Positions 43,434-52,882 of a DNA stretch of 64,000 nt are shown here, piece after piece; the first letter of the stretch is position 1; the number at the start of each line of letters is the position of its first letter. Location of the stretch: contig CBDCTW010000022.1 of assembly GCA_965222425.1 (NCBI GenBank), forward strand, positions 806,001-870,000. The letters are read 5' to 3'. The translations under genes were made by a program, and so were the position numbers. Below the pieces are notes generated by a model. That model was given only the letters and a program-made list of their open reading frames with translations, was not told the DNA's origin and did no database searches. This DNA is from CBDCNP01 sp965222425 (GTDB lineage: Bacteria; Acidobacteriota; Vicinamibacteria; Marinacidobacterales; DATDRI01).

Positions 43434-46400
43434 ATGAAGGGACTGTGGGAAATCATCACGCCTGTCTCGATGTGCGCCACCCTGGTCTGTCTGCTAGCAA
43501 GCCTGCCTGCCGTAACCCATGCCCAGGAGCCGGGGACCAAGAATGTTGTCTACGACTCCGCTCTCTACCAGGCACTCAAGTACCGGATGATCGGACCCCA
43601 CCGGGGCTCTCGCGTGACTGCCGTCAGTGGTGTCGCCAGCCAGCGCGAAACCTTCTACATGGGCGCGCCGGGTGGTGGCGTGTGGAAGACGACCGGCGGT
43701 GGCGAGATATGGGAGAACGTCTCGGATGGGTACTTCAAGGTTGGATCCATCGGAGCCATCGCAGTGGCGGACTCGGACCCCAACGTCGTTTACGTGGGCA
43801 CCGGCTCCGCCTGCGTCCGCGGTAACGTCTCGGCGGGCATTGGCGTGTACAAGTCGTCGGATGCAGGCGAAAGCTGGAAGCACATTGGCCTAGACGAAGT
43901 CGGACAGATCGGCCGGATCCGAGTGCATCCGAAGAACGCCGACCTGGTGTATGTCGCCACTTTAGGGCACATTTTCGGCCCGAACGAGCAGCGCGGAGTG
44001 TTCCGTTCGAAGGATGGTGGGCGAACCTGGGAGAAGGTGCTTTATATCAGCGAGAAGACCGGGGCAATCGATATTGCCATGGACGCCAACAACCCCCGCG
44101 TGCTTTATGCCGCCATGTGGACCGCGGACAGGAAACCCTGGGCGCTCCTCTCCGGCAGTGAGGAGGGGGGTGTCTACAAGACAACTGACGGGGGCGACAC
44201 CTGGACCGAGCTGACAAACGGGTTACCCACGGGTATCACGGGAAGGACTGGGGTTGCCGTTTCTCCGGCTAACTCGAGCCGGGTGTGGGCGCTCGTCGAA
44301 GCCGAGGAAGGTGGCGTTTTCCGTTCCGACGATGCCGGCACAACGTTCCGCAGGATAAACAAGGAACGCGGGCTCCAGAACCGACCCTTTTACTACATGC
44401 ACATCTTCGCCGACCCGAAAGACGAGAACACCGTCTATATTGCGACCCGGCACTTCGTGAAGTCGGTCGACGGAGGAAAAACGTTCGGGCCCATCAGTGT
44501 TCCACACGGGGACCAGCATGATCTCTGGCTGAATCCACACGACCCGAACATCATGATCGAAAGTAATGACGGTGGAGCCAACATCTCTTTCAACGGCGGC
44601 AAGTCCTGGTCGACGCAGCTGAACCAACCGACGGCCGAGATCTACCGTGTTACCGTCGACAACCAGTTCCCGTACCGAGTATACGGTTCAGAGCAGGATC
44701 AGTATAACGCCATATCGGTTCCAAGTCGGTCAGCAAATTTCGGCGCCAAACTCCACCTGCAGCACTGGTACGGAGTGGGCGGCTTTGAGGGCGGACACGT
44801 TGCCGTACATCCCGAGAACCCGAACATCGTCTATGGAGGGGGGCCCTCCGGAAAGATCAGTAGGTACGACCGATCCACAGGCCAGATCCGCCAGCTCAAG
44901 GTGTACCCTGAGACCGGGGGAACGGCCGCGAACCTGCGCTACCGATTCCAGTGGACCGCGCCGATCCGGCTGAGTCCGCACGACCCGAACATCCTGTACC
45001 ACACGTCGCAATATGTACATAAATCCAACAATGAGGGCCAGAGCTGGGAGCTTATCAGCCCGGACTTGACCACCAACGACAAGGCCAAGCAGGACTACTC
45101 CAGCGGCCCCATCACCCGGGACGGAGGCAGCGCCGAGATCTACACCACCATTTTCGCCTTCGAGGAGTCGCCGAAAAAGCCTGGGTTACTCTGGGCCGGG
45201 AGCGACGATGGCCTAATACACATCTCCCAGAACGGCGGTGCCAGCTGGGACAACATCACGCCCGAGGGCCTGCCCGAGTGGGGCACGGTCAATACGATCG
45301 ACCTTTCGGCCCACGATCCGGGAAGGGCGTTTGTCGCGGTACACCGTTACCGTCTCGATGACTTCAAGCCGTATATCTTTCGCACCAACGATTACGGCAA
45401 GAGCTGGAAGCTGCTCACCAACGGCAGCAACGGTATTCCCGCGAACCACTTCGTGCGGGTGGCTCGAGAGGACCCGGATCGAAAGGGCCTGCTGTATGCG
45501 GGCACGGAGTTCGGCATGTACATCTCCTTCGATGACGGGACGCACTGGCAGTCGTTGCAGCTCAACCTGCCGGTGACGCCGATCACCGATATGGTGGTGC
45601 ACCAGAAGGACCTGGTGATGTCGACCCAGGGGCGCTCGTTCTGGATCCTCGACGACCTGACGCCGTTGCACCAGATTACCGACCAGGTGGCCGGGTCTCG
45701 AGCCTATCTGTTCCAACCTCGCGATGCCTATCGGGTGAGGACCTCCGAGGAGGAGGCGGACCAAGTGTACGTAGCGGGGCGAGAGAATGTTACTAACCCG
45801 AGGGATCCTATAGGGGGCGCGAGAATTGAACGGCATCGCATGGGCACAGAAGCTCCGGACGGGGCGATCATCTACTCCTACTTTGCCAAGAAGCCTGAGG
45901 AGGAGGTCACCCTGGAGATTCTGGACCTCGGTGGCAACGTAATCCGCCGCTTCTCCAGCCAGGACGAGCCCAAGGACAAGTCCGTGGTGGCAAGACCAGA
46001 ACCACCGTGGCTGAAGGAGGAGAGCACTTTTTCCAAAGCCGGGTTGAACCGCTTCGTGTGGGATCTGCGCTATCCCGGTGCGGAGGTGGTTGAAAATGGG
46101 ACCCTCAGCAGGCAAAACACGCTGGGCCCCAAGGCAGTTCCCGGTACGTACCAGGCGAGGGTGACGGCCGGTGAGTGGAGTCAGACGCAGAGTTTCGAGG
46201 TGCAGAAAGACCCGAGACTGGAGACTACCCAGGCGGACTACCAGCAGCAATTCGACCTGCTCACCCAGATCCGCAACAAGATCGGTGAACTCCACCATGC
46301 AGTCAGCCAGACTCGGGAGGTTCGTGAGCAGGTAAGCCAGTTGGTGGTACGGTTAAAGAAGACTGCTCAAGCGGATGAGGCTGAGAAGGCAGGAAACGCA

Positions 46401-46667
46401 CTCATCGAGAAGCTCACAGCAATCGAGTGGGAACTGGTGCCGACCGAGGATGACTACCGGATGGATCGGCTCAACTTCCCGTCGAAGCTGCACAACCAGT
46501 TTACATATCTTTATAACTACGTAGGTAGCGCTGACACCAAGCCTACAGACGGTTCTTATGAACGCTTCGAGGACCTAAAGCCCGAGCTGGCGAAGCGTGT
46601 CGCGCGATTGCGGGAAGTCATCGAAACCGAACTGCCTGCGTTCAACGCCCTGAACACCGAGCCGTAA
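43434..46667 (+). CDS. Giant exported VPS10/BNR-repeat protein, copy 2
   Basis: 1,077 residues, a paralogue of the protein at 24980-28231 over its whole length. Signal ending AVTHAQ; Asp-box blades SKDGGRTWEKV, TTDGGDTWTEL, SDDAGTTFRRI (one DGG replaced by DAG), SFNGGKSWST; C-terminal FlgD-like part ILDLGGNVIRRFSSQDEP and helical tail. AAGGAGG precedes the ATG. Around 45230-45680 its DNA is almost identical to the other copy, while the ends differ more. Likely surface binding or peptide capture for the nearby peptidase. Confidence 0.87.
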   Translation: MKGLWEIITPVSMCATLVCLLASLPAVTHAQEPGTKNVVYDSALYQALKYRMIGPHRGSRVTAVSGVASQRETFYMGAPGGGVWKTTGGGEIWENVSDGYFKVGSIGAIAVADSDPNVVYVGTGSACVRGNVSAGIGVYKSSDAGESWKHIGLDEVGQIGRIRVHPKNADLVYVATLGHIFGPNEQRGVFRSKDGGRTWEKVLYISEKTGAIDIAMDANNPRVLYAAMWTADRKPWALLSGSEEGGVYKTTDGGDTWTELTNGLPTGITGRTGVAVSPANSSRVWALVEAEEGGVFRSDDAGTTFRRINKERGLQNRPFYYMHIFADPKDENTVYIATRHFVKSVDGGKTFGPISVPHGDQHDLWLNPHDPNIMIESNDGGANISFNGGKSWSTQLNQPTAEIYRVTVDNQFPYRVYGSEQDQYNAISVPSRSANFGAKLHLQHWYGVGGFEGGHVAVHPENPNIVYGGGPSGKISRYDRSTGQIRQLKVYPETGGTAANLRYRFQWTAPIRLSPHDPNILYHTSQYVHKSNNEGQSWELISPDLTTNDKAKQDYSSGPITRDGGSAEIYTTIFAFEESPKKPGLLWAGSDDGLIHISQNGGASWDNITPEGLPEWGTVNTIDLSAHDPGRAFVAVHRYRLDDFKPYIFRTNDYGKSWKLLTNGSNGIPANHFVRVAREDPDRKGLLYAGTEFGMYISFDDGTHWQSLQLNLPVTPITDMVVHQKDLVMSTQGRSFWILDDLTPLHQITDQVAGSRAYLFQPRDAYRVRTSEEEADQVYVAGRENVTNPRDPIGGARIERHRMGTEAPDGAIIYSYFAKKPEEEVTLEILDLGGNVIRRFSSQDEPKDKSVVARPEPPWLKEESTFSKAGLNRFVWDLRYPGAEVVENGTLSRQNTLGPKAVPGTYQARVTAGEWSQTQSFEVQKDPRLETTQADYQQQFDLLTQIRNKIGELHHAVSQTREVREQVSQLVVRLKKTAQADEAEKAGNALIEKLTAIEWELVPTEDDYRMDRLNFPSKLHNQFTYLYNYVGSADTKPTDGSYERFEDLKPELAKRVARLREVIETELPAFNALNTEP

Positions 46668-46678
46668 CAGGCTAGGGA

Positions 46679-47038
46679 TTGGACGATTTGTGCTGCGAGG
46701 GGGTGAGTACGGAGGGAGCCATTGGCGGTCGCCTGGGCGAGGACACCTCGCCAGGCACCAGCCCCATCGGACAGGCCGGTAGCTTGCGTACTAAACGTAT
46801 GAGCCGGCTTGAGAGAGCGGTAGCACGCGACCCGGAGAACCAAGCGATAGCAATCGACCTGGCTCGCCTGTGCCTTCGCCTGCGAAAGGCTGAGCACGCG
46901 GCAAACCTGATGGAACCCGCGCTGCTTCATCTGCTGGCGAGAGCCCAGCAGATAGGCAACCCGCGCGCCGCAGAAACCTTGCGCCGGTTTCAAGAAGCAA
47001 GGCAGCGGGAGCGATCCGTTCGGACGAGGTATAGGTAG
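46679..47038 (+). CDS. Small helical (TPR-like) hypothetical protein
   Basis: Either 119 residues from 46679 or 79 from the ATG at 46799. The second part (MSRLERAVARDPENQAIAID, LCLRLRKAEHAANLMEP) is helical and resembles a single TPR-type repeat pair. No clear ribosome-binding site. It sits between the VPS10 gene and the MFS gene with matching direction, so it could be real, but its composition (many Arg and Ala) also fits a chance frame. Confidence 0.35.
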   Translation: MDDLCCEGVSTEGAIGGRLGEDTSPGTSPIGQAGSLRTKRMSRLERAVARDPENQAIAIDLARLCLRLRKAEHAANLMEPALLHLLARAQQIGNPRAAETLRRFQEARQRERSVRTRYR

Positions 47039-47052
47039 CCCTGGCCCAGCGT

Positions 47053-48300
47053 ATGGAGAACAGCCACTCTTACAACACGCCCTGGTACCGGCAGATCACG
47101 CCCCTGCAACGGCGGAGCCTCCTGGCTGCTTCGCTCGGCTGGATGCTCGACAGCATGGACGTGCAGCTCTTTGCCTTCATCATGCTCGACGTGATGGAAG
47201 GCCTGCAGAGCGACTTGAGAACCGGCGGTCTTCTTGTTTCGGTGACCTTATTGGCATCGGCAGCTGGAGGAGTGGTCTTCGGTGTACTGGCCGATCGCAT
47301 CGGACGGACCCGCGCACTGATGGCGAGCATTCTGATTTATTCGATTTTCACCGCGGCCTGCGGTTTGTCTCAGACCGTCCTGCAGCTCGCACTCTTCCGC
47401 ATTCTGTTGGGTATTGGCATGGGAGGAGAATGGGCGTGCGGCGCCGGCCTGGTAGCCGAGACGTGGCCTCCGGAACATCGCGGCAAAGCTATGGGGCTGA
47501 TGCAAAGCTCATGGGCGATAGGCTTCGCCCTCGCGGCGGCAACGAGTGCCTTGCTTCTCCCCAACTTTGGCTGGCGAGTCGTCTTTTTTATCGGCGTTCT
47601 CCCGGCCTTGCTCACACTCTGGATTCGGAAACGCGTTCCGGAGCCCGAGATTTGGGTGCGCACCCGTGAGCAACAGCAGCCAGGCGAGCCTATCGGCATT
47701 GGGACCATCTTCTCTCGCCGATACCGTCGCAATGCTCTGCTAGCCACTCTTATGAATGCCGGGACCATGTTCGCCTGGTGGGGACTGTTCACTTGGATCC
47801 CAAGCTATCTCAGGCTCCCGCCCGAGCAGGGAGGAGCAGGGTTGAGCATCGTTGGCTCGGCGGTCTGGATCATCGTCCTCACGGTCGGCCAATTTGCCGG
47901 TTACGTGAGCTTCGGCTTTGTTGCCGACGCCCTGGGTAGGAAGAAGGCCTACCTTATCTATCTCTTGACGGCCACAGTGCTGGTGCCCATCTACGGAGCC
48001 ACCCGCAACCCGACAGCTCTCCTCGTGCTCGGACCCTTCCTCGCGTTCTTCGGAACCGGCTACTTTTCCGGATTCGGGACGATCACAGCCGAGATGTTCC
48101 CCACTCGTATCCGGGTTACCGCTCAGGGCCTGACCTACAATATCGGCCGCGTGGTAGCCGCCGTGGCTCCTTTCGCGGTGGGAGCGCTGGCGAAAACCTA
48201 CGGCCTGGGGATGGCTTTCAACATAACCGCTGCTGCCTTCTTCTTCTCTGCAGTGCTGGCCGCGTTCATCCCCGAGACGAAGGGCAAAGTGCTCGATTAA
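47053..48300 (+). CDS. MFS transporter, aromatic/organic acid:H+ symporter type
   Basis: 415 residues, 12 predicted spans. Typical motifs: LGWMLDSMDVQLFAFIM (acidic residues in span 1), GVLADRIGRTRALM (MFS motif A), RILLGIGMGGEWACGAGLVA, and GFVADALGRKKAYL after span 7; ends IPETKGKVLD. The pattern is that of the AAHS/sialic-acid-like group of organic-acid importers. It stands immediately upstream of genes resembling the itaconate degradation locus, so C4-C5 dicarboxylate import is a reasonable guess. Confidence 0.88.
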   Translation: MENSHSYNTPWYRQITPLQRRSLLAASLGWMLDSMDVQLFAFIMLDVMEGLQSDLRTGGLLVSVTLLASAAGGVVFGVLADRIGRTRALMASILIYSIFTAACGLSQTVLQLALFRILLGIGMGGEWACGAGLVAETWPPEHRGKAMGLMQSSWAIGFALAAATSALLLPNFGWRVVFFIGVLPALLTLWIRKRVPEPEIWVRTREQQQPGEPIGIGTIFSRRYRRNALLATLMNAGTMFAWWGLFTWIPSYLRLPPEQGGAGLSIVGSAVWIIVLTVGQFAGYVSFGFVADALGRKKAYLIYLLTATVLVPIYGATRNPTALLVLGPFLAFFGTGYFSGFGTITAEMFPTRIRVTAQGLTYNIGRVVAAVAPFAVGALAKTYGLGMAFNITAAAFFFSAVLAAFIPETKGKVLD

Positions 48301-48331
48301 CTCTTCAAAATCGGCCCACTTTCAACCTTCC

Positions 48332-48475
48332 TTAGTCAAGAAGTACAGGCTCGAGCCTTGAACGGGCTGCCTCGCTCATTTTCTCTTGCGTCCAGGGCGG
48401 ATCCCAGACGACGTCCACCTTGGCGGACCTCACGCCCTCGATGTTGCCCACCTTGGACTCTACTTCTGTAGAGGG
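48332..48475 (-). pseudogene. C-terminal relic of a MIP18/DUF59 iron-sulfur assembly protein
   Basis: Directly after the MmgE/PrpD stop codon the minus strand reads EVESKVGNIEGVRSAKVDVV followed by WDPPWTQEKMSEAARSRL and a TAA at 48332-48334. This is the conserved end of SufT/PaaD-type DUF59 proteins (pattern V..V.WDPPW....MSE.A...LG). The first half, including the conserved Cys loop, is missing, presumably lost when the MmgE/PrpD gene was joined here. Confidence 0.7.
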
Positions 48476-49828
48476 TTAGGCGGTTGCAGCGTGGGCGACA
48501 GGGGCGTCCTTGACGAGGTCAGACACCCACGAAAGCAGCCCATCCGCGTGGGCAGTGTGCTTGCCATAGGATGCGAGCATCCGGAACTTTTTTTCGAGCT
48601 CCTGCCGGGTGAGGGGGCTCTCCGGGTCACCCCGGGGGTGAGTTACTGCGCCGTTCAAGCTGTCGCCGCCCGAAAGCACGAGACGGATACGAGCCGGCCA
48701 CTCGAGAGGGTAGCGCGCCTCGAGATCCGATCGGGCCGCCGCGCTGATTCGAGGCAGCAGGTCACTAACAGCCGGGTCGGCCACACTCGCCGGCGTGAAA
48801 TCCTCGAGCGTGACATGACCTCGCTCGAGGGCCAAGGCGACGCAGTACTGCAAGCTGAACTGCGCGGCATAGGGTGTCCGAGGCTCGGGATCGTCGCAGA
48901 GTTCGAGCGCGGCCTGATAGGTGTCGATCTCGACACGATCGACCGAGCGGCCCTGGAGCCGGCTCCGAAGCGTCAATGCCACATCAATTGCGGGGTGGGT
49001 GTGACGACAAGATGGGTGGGGTTTGATGGAGACGCCACCGATCTTAAAGATCGGTGAACCAGTGTCGAGTCCGTCGACAACGCGCTCGGGAGCGGCGTCC
49101 GGAGCCGTAGCGGCGAAGAGCCCCCGCTCTCCGTCCAGGATGCGGCGCGGGCCGGTGAAGCCTCGCGCGGCCAGGTCAGCGGCGAGAACACCACTAGCTG
49201 CCGCGCGGCCGGTATGCAGGTGCTTCGTCATCGCGCCGTCGGCATTGAACTCCCAGAGGCCGGACGACTGAGTGCCTGCGTTCCCCAAGGCCCATACCAA
49301 CTGATTTTCCGTCAGTCTCAGAAGCCAGCCCGCCGCCGCCGCCGCACCGAACACGCCACACGTCCCGGTGTTGTGGAAGTAGTAGTAGTGTCGCTTACCC
49401 ACCGCCTCGCCCACACGAATGGCTACCTCGTAACCCGCCACGACCGCCGAAAGGAAGTCTCTACCGTTTAGGTCGTCCCGCTGCGCCACCGCCAGAGCAG
49501 CCGGAATGACAACGGCGCCCGGGTGTACCACCGACCCACGGTCCACGTCGTCCATCTCGACAATGTGCGAGAGACCGCCGTTCACCATGGCGGCAACCTC
49601 CGCCGACCGGGACAAACCGCTCCCGACCAGACCACAGGGTCCGGACGGCTGAGCCTGCGCATAGTCAAGCAGCTTGGCTCCGGGTCCGGTGGCCGTCCCC
49701 GCGAGCGCGGAGCCCAACCAATCGAGGAGATAGCCTTGAGAGGTTTCCAGAACCGCTTGCGGTAACCCAGACTCGCGCCATCTAGAAAGCCAGCGCGCAA
49801 GACGCTCGGTAAGGGATGCCTCAACCAT
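48476..49828 (-). CDS. MmgE/PrpD family protein
   Basis: 450 residues of the MmgE/PrpD family (2-methylcitrate dehydratase, cis-aconitate decarboxylase and relatives). Landmarks: LLDWLGSALAGTATGPGAKL, NGGLSHIVEMDDVDRGSVVHPGA-type active-site loop, HNTGTCGVFGAAAAAG, FNADGAMTKHLHTGRAAASG and IKPHPSCRHTHPAIDVAL. Start at 49828 has TGGAGG upstream; 14 further codons are less likely. A MmgE/PrpD gene is also part of the known itaconate cluster of Pseudomonas aeruginosa, and cis-aconitate decarboxylase, which makes itaconate, belongs to this family. The gene runs divergently from the rest. Confidence 0.9.
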   Translation of the reverse strand: MVEASLTERLARWLSRWRESGLPQAVLETSQGYLLDWLGSALAGTATGPGAKLLDYAQAQPSGPCGLVGSGLSRSAEVAAMVNGGLSHIVEMDDVDRGSVVHPGAVVIPAALAVAQRDDLNGRDFLSAVVAGYEVAIRVGEAVGKRHYYYFHNTGTCGVFGAAAAAGWLLRLTENQLVWALGNAGTQSSGLWEFNADGAMTKHLHTGRAAASGVLAADLAARGFTGPRRILDGERGLFAATAPDAAPERVVDGLDTGSPIFKIGGVSIKPHPSCRHTHPAIDVALTLRSRLQGRSVDRVEIDTYQAALELCDDPEPRTPYAAQFSLQYCVALALERGHVTLEDFTPASVADPAVSDLLPRISAAARSDLEARYPLEWPARIRLVLSGGDSLNGAVTHPRGDPESPLTRQELEKKFRMLASYGKHTAHADGLLSWVSDLVKDAPVAHAATA

Positions 49829-49951
49829 CGTCCGACCTCCAGATTGACGAAGAGCGCGAGATTTCCGCACCCGTGTGATGTTCCGAGAGGTTGTGCTTGG
49901 TATAGTATCGCAGTGTGTTGCTTTTCAAGAACCTGGAATCGCGAGAGCTCA

Positions 49952-51115
49952 ATGCCGTTTCAGCTTACCCCTGAGCAAGAACAGATAAGACAGGGCGTCC
50001 GGGAGATCTGCAGCGACTTCCCGGGAGAGTACTGGCGCGATCTGGACCGCCGGGGGGCCTATCCGGAGGCTTTCGTCCAAGCCCTCACCGAAGGAGGCTG
50101 GCTGGCGGCACTCATCCCCGAGCAGTACGGGGGCATCGGACTGGGCGTCCTGGAAGCGAGCCTCATCCTGGAGGAGATCAACCACTCTGAGGGTAATGCC
50201 GCCGTTTGCCACGCGCAAATGTACATCATGGGGACTCTGCTTCGACACGGATCGGACCACCAGAAGAAACAGTACCTGCCGGCCATCGCCCGCGGCGAGT
50301 TGCGCTTGCAAGCCTTTGGCGTGACCGAGCCCACGACCGGCTCGGATACGACCCAGCTCAAGACGACGGCGGTACGGAAGGGTAACAAGTATGTGGTCAA
50401 CGGCCAAAAGGTGTTCATCTCGCGGGCCGAGCATTCCGACTTGCTTCTCCTACTGGCTCGCACCACGCCCGCGGAGCAAGTTGAAAAGCGAACCGATGGA
50501 CTGTCCATCCTGTTGGTTGACCTGCGCCAGGCAGCGGGCAACGGTATCACCATTCGGCCTATTCGCACCATGATGAACCATCATTCAACGGAGCTCTTCA
50601 TCGAGGAGCTGGAAGTTCCGGTCGAGAACTTGATCGGCGCCGAGGGAAAGGGTTTTCGCTACATTCTCGACGCCTTGAACGCCGAACGGATTCTCATCGC
50701 TGCCGAGTGCATCGGTGACGGGCGCTGGTTCCTCGATCGTTCCTGCCGTTATGCCAAAGAGCGCGTGGTCTTCGGCCGGCCAATCGGCCAGAACCAGGGG
50801 GTTCAATTCCCCATTGCGCTGGCCCATATTCATGTAGAGGCTGCGGACCTCATGCGCTTCGAGGCTGCGGGACTCTTCGATCGCGGCAAGCCCTGTGGGG
50901 CCGAAGCCAACATGGCCAAGCTCTTGGCTGCCGACGCCTCCTGGGAGGCAGCCAACGTCGCGGTTCAGACCCACGGCGGCTTCGGCTTTGCCGAAGAGTA
51001 CGACATCGAGCGCAAGTTTCGAGAGACGAGGCTCTATCAGGTCGCCCCGATCTCGACGAACCTCATTCTGGCTTACGTGGCCGAGCACATCCTGGGACTC
51101 TCCAGATCCTATTAA
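49952..51115 (+). CDS. Acyl-CoA dehydrogenase
   Basis: 387 residues, FAD-dependent. Recognisable: FQLTPEQEQIRQGVREIC, FGVTEPTTGSDTTQLKTTAV (FAD/substrate loop), VNGQKVFISRAEHSDLLLLL, ERVVFGRPIGQNQGVQFPIA, and the C-terminal QTHGGFGFAEEYDIERKFRE. The start at 49952 matches the family N-terminus; the open frame extends 36 codons further but into the divergent promoter region. The stop overlaps the next ATG by one base, so it is translationally linked to the CoA-transferase. Confidence 0.93.
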   Translation: MPFQLTPEQEQIRQGVREICSDFPGEYWRDLDRRGAYPEAFVQALTEGGWLAALIPEQYGGIGLGVLEASLILEEINHSEGNAAVCHAQMYIMGTLLRHGSDHQKKQYLPAIARGELRLQAFGVTEPTTGSDTTQLKTTAVRKGNKYVVNGQKVFISRAEHSDLLLLLARTTPAEQVEKRTDGLSILLVDLRQAAGNGITIRPIRTMMNHHSTELFIEELEVPVENLIGAEGKGFRYILDALNAERILIAAECIGDGRWFLDRSCRYAKERVVFGRPIGQNQGVQFPIALAHIHVEAADLMRFEAAGLFDRGKPCGAEANMAKLLAADASWEAANVAVQTHGGFGFAEEYDIERKFRETRLYQVAPISTNLILAYVAEHILGLSRSY

Positions 51116-52293
51116 TGCTTCCACTGGACGGAATCACCGTCGTCGCCGTCGAGCAAGCCGTGGCAGGCCCCTTTGCCAGTCGCCAGCTCGCCGATCTAGG
51201 CGCGCGGGTGATCAAGATCGAGCGCCCGAAAGTCGGCGACTTCGCCCGCGCCTATGACACCACGGTCAAGGGGTTGTCCAGTCACTTCGTCTGGCTCAAC
51301 CGGTCGAAGGAGTCCCTCACCCTCGACCTCAAACAAGAAGAAGCTCGGTCCATCGTGGAGCAGCTTCTGGCCAAGGCGGACGTGTTCATTCACAACCTGG
51401 CACCGAGTGCGGTGGACCGTCTCGGACTCGGCTCGGCGGTCCTGAGAAAAAGGCACCCCCATCTCATTATCTGCACCATTTCCGGCTACGGCTCGTCGGG
51501 TCCATGGCGAGAGCAGAAAGCTTACGATCTGCTCGTGCAGGCCGAGACGGGGCTCCTCTCCGTCACGGGAACCGAGGAGACGCCTTCCAAGGTGGGGATC
51601 TCCGTCGCCGACATCGCAGCCGGTATGTATGCCTACTCGGGGGTTCTGTCAGCACTTCTTTGTCAGGCCAAAACGGGTGAGGGACTGGCCATCGAAGTTT
51701 CCCTTCTCGAAGCGCTGGGAGAGTGGATGGGCTATCCGGTGCTTTACACCGGTTACGGAGGCTCGGCCCCACCTCGAACCGGACCGAGCCACGCCGCCAT
51801 TGCTCCTTACGGACCCTTCGCCAGCGGTGAGGGTGGCGTCGTGTATCTCGCCGTCCAGAACGAGACAGAGTGGAAGCGCTTTTGCAAGCATGTCATGAAG
51901 CGTCCCGAGCTGGCGGAGGATCCCCGCTTCGACTCCAACTCGAAGCGTGTGCGGAACCGTGCGGCTCTCCATGCCCTGATTGAGTCGTCCTTCCAGGGAC
52001 TCACCCCTTGGCAGGTTGTGGAACGCCTCGGGCGGGCGCAGATTGCCCATGGGCGTATGAGAACCGTGCAGGAGTTTTTGGAGCACCCGCAGCTTGCTGC
52101 CCGCGACCGCTGGCACGAGGTGGACTCCCCAGCGGGCCCCGTGCGGGTTCTCCTTCCTCCCGTGATCATGGAGAGCGTCGAGCCTGTGATGGGAGCCGTT
52201 CCGGCCCTAGGCCAGCACACCGAGGCCATCCTCCGGGAGCTGGGATTCGATTCGAGCACTGTCGGAACGCTCCGCCGGGCGGGGGTGATCTAA
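51115..52293 (+). CDS. Class III (CaiB/BaiF) CoA-transferase, candidate itaconate CoA-transferase
   Basis: 392 residues. Family III features: VVAVEQAVAGPFASRQLADL, GARVIKIERPKVGDFARAYD (catalytic Asp follows in this region), WLNRSKESLTLDLKQ, CTISGYGSSGPWREQKAYDL, and QAETGLLSVTGTEE. It moves CoA between carboxylic acids, e.g. succinyl-CoA to itaconate or mesaconate. The acyl-CoA dehydrogenase stop and this ATG share one base. Flanked by a MaoC hydratase; together with the CitE-like lyase at 59.4 kb this gives the transferase-hydratase-lyase trio of itaconate breakdown. Confidence 0.9.
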   Translation: MLPLDGITVVAVEQAVAGPFASRQLADLGARVIKIERPKVGDFARAYDTTVKGLSSHFVWLNRSKESLTLDLKQEEARSIVEQLLAKADVFIHNLAPSAVDRLGLGSAVLRKRHPHLIICTISGYGSSGPWREQKAYDLLVQAETGLLSVTGTEETPSKVGISVADIAAGMYAYSGVLSALLCQAKTGEGLAIEVSLLEALGEWMGYPVLYTGYGGSAPPRTGPSHAAIAPYGPFASGEGGVVYLAVQNETEWKRFCKHVMKRPELAEDPRFDSNSKRVRNRAALHALIESSFQGLTPWQVVERLGRAQIAHGRMRTVQEFLEHPQLAARDRWHEVDSPAGPVRVLLPPVIMESVEPVMGAVPALGQHTEAILRELGFDSSTVGTLRRAGVI

Positions 52294-52358
52294 CCCTGGA
52301 GCGAATTCCCACGAGATTATTCTCAATGGTGGCCCGTTGACCAGGTGAGGTTAAAACC

Positions 52359-52877
52359 ATGGCAATCAAAGAAGGGTGGCGAGGGCGAGTTTACGAAGAC
52401 TTCGAGGTCGGTGACATCTATTGCCACCCACTCGGAAGAACCGTCATTGCCGCCGACAACATCTGGTTTACCCTATTGACGCAGAACACCAACCCGCTAC
52501 ACTTCGATCACGCCTACGCCGGCAAGACCGAGATAGGAAAGCCGCTGGTGGATTCCACCTTTACGCTGGCTCTGGTGACCGGCCAGTCGGTGACGGACGT
52601 CTCCCAGAACGCCATAGCGAACCTGGGCTGGGACGAGGTGCGCTTGCCGCATCCTGTCTTCGAAGGAGACACCATTTACTCGCAGAGCGAGGTCCTCGAA
52701 AAGCGCGAGTCCAAGTCACGACCCAACGTTGGCATCGTCACAGTGAAAACGACCGGCTTCAATCAGGACGGGAAGGTGATTATCGAGTTCAAGCGAACCA
52801 TGATGATTTACAAGCATGGTCACGTCCCGCAGACACGGCCTCCGAATACAGGAAGGCCAGATCCGACGCTGAGGTAG
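52359..52877 (+). CDS. MaoC-family enoyl-CoA hydratase, candidate itaconyl/mesaconyl-CoA hydratase
   Basis: 172 residues with one hot-dog fold. The hydratase signature is NPLHFDHAYAGKTEIGKPLV, containing the catalytic Asp and His; DSTFTLALVTGQSVTD and NLGWDEVRLPHPVFEGDTIY are typical of mesaconyl-/itaconyl-CoA hydratases (Mch/Ich). CCAGGTGAGG lies before the ATG. Only five bases separate its stop from the next GTG start. Its position after a CoA-transferase supports action on a C5 dicarboxylate CoA ester. Confidence 0.9.
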   Translation: MAIKEGWRGRVYEDFEVGDIYCHPLGRTVIAADNIWFTLLTQNTNPLHFDHAYAGKTEIGKPLVDSTFTLALVTGQSVTDVSQNAIANLGWDEVRLPHPVFEGDTIYSQSEVLEKRESKSRPNVGIVTVKTTGFNQDGKVIIEFKRTMMIYKHGHVPQTRPPNTGRPDPTLR

Positions 52878-52882
52878 GCGCG

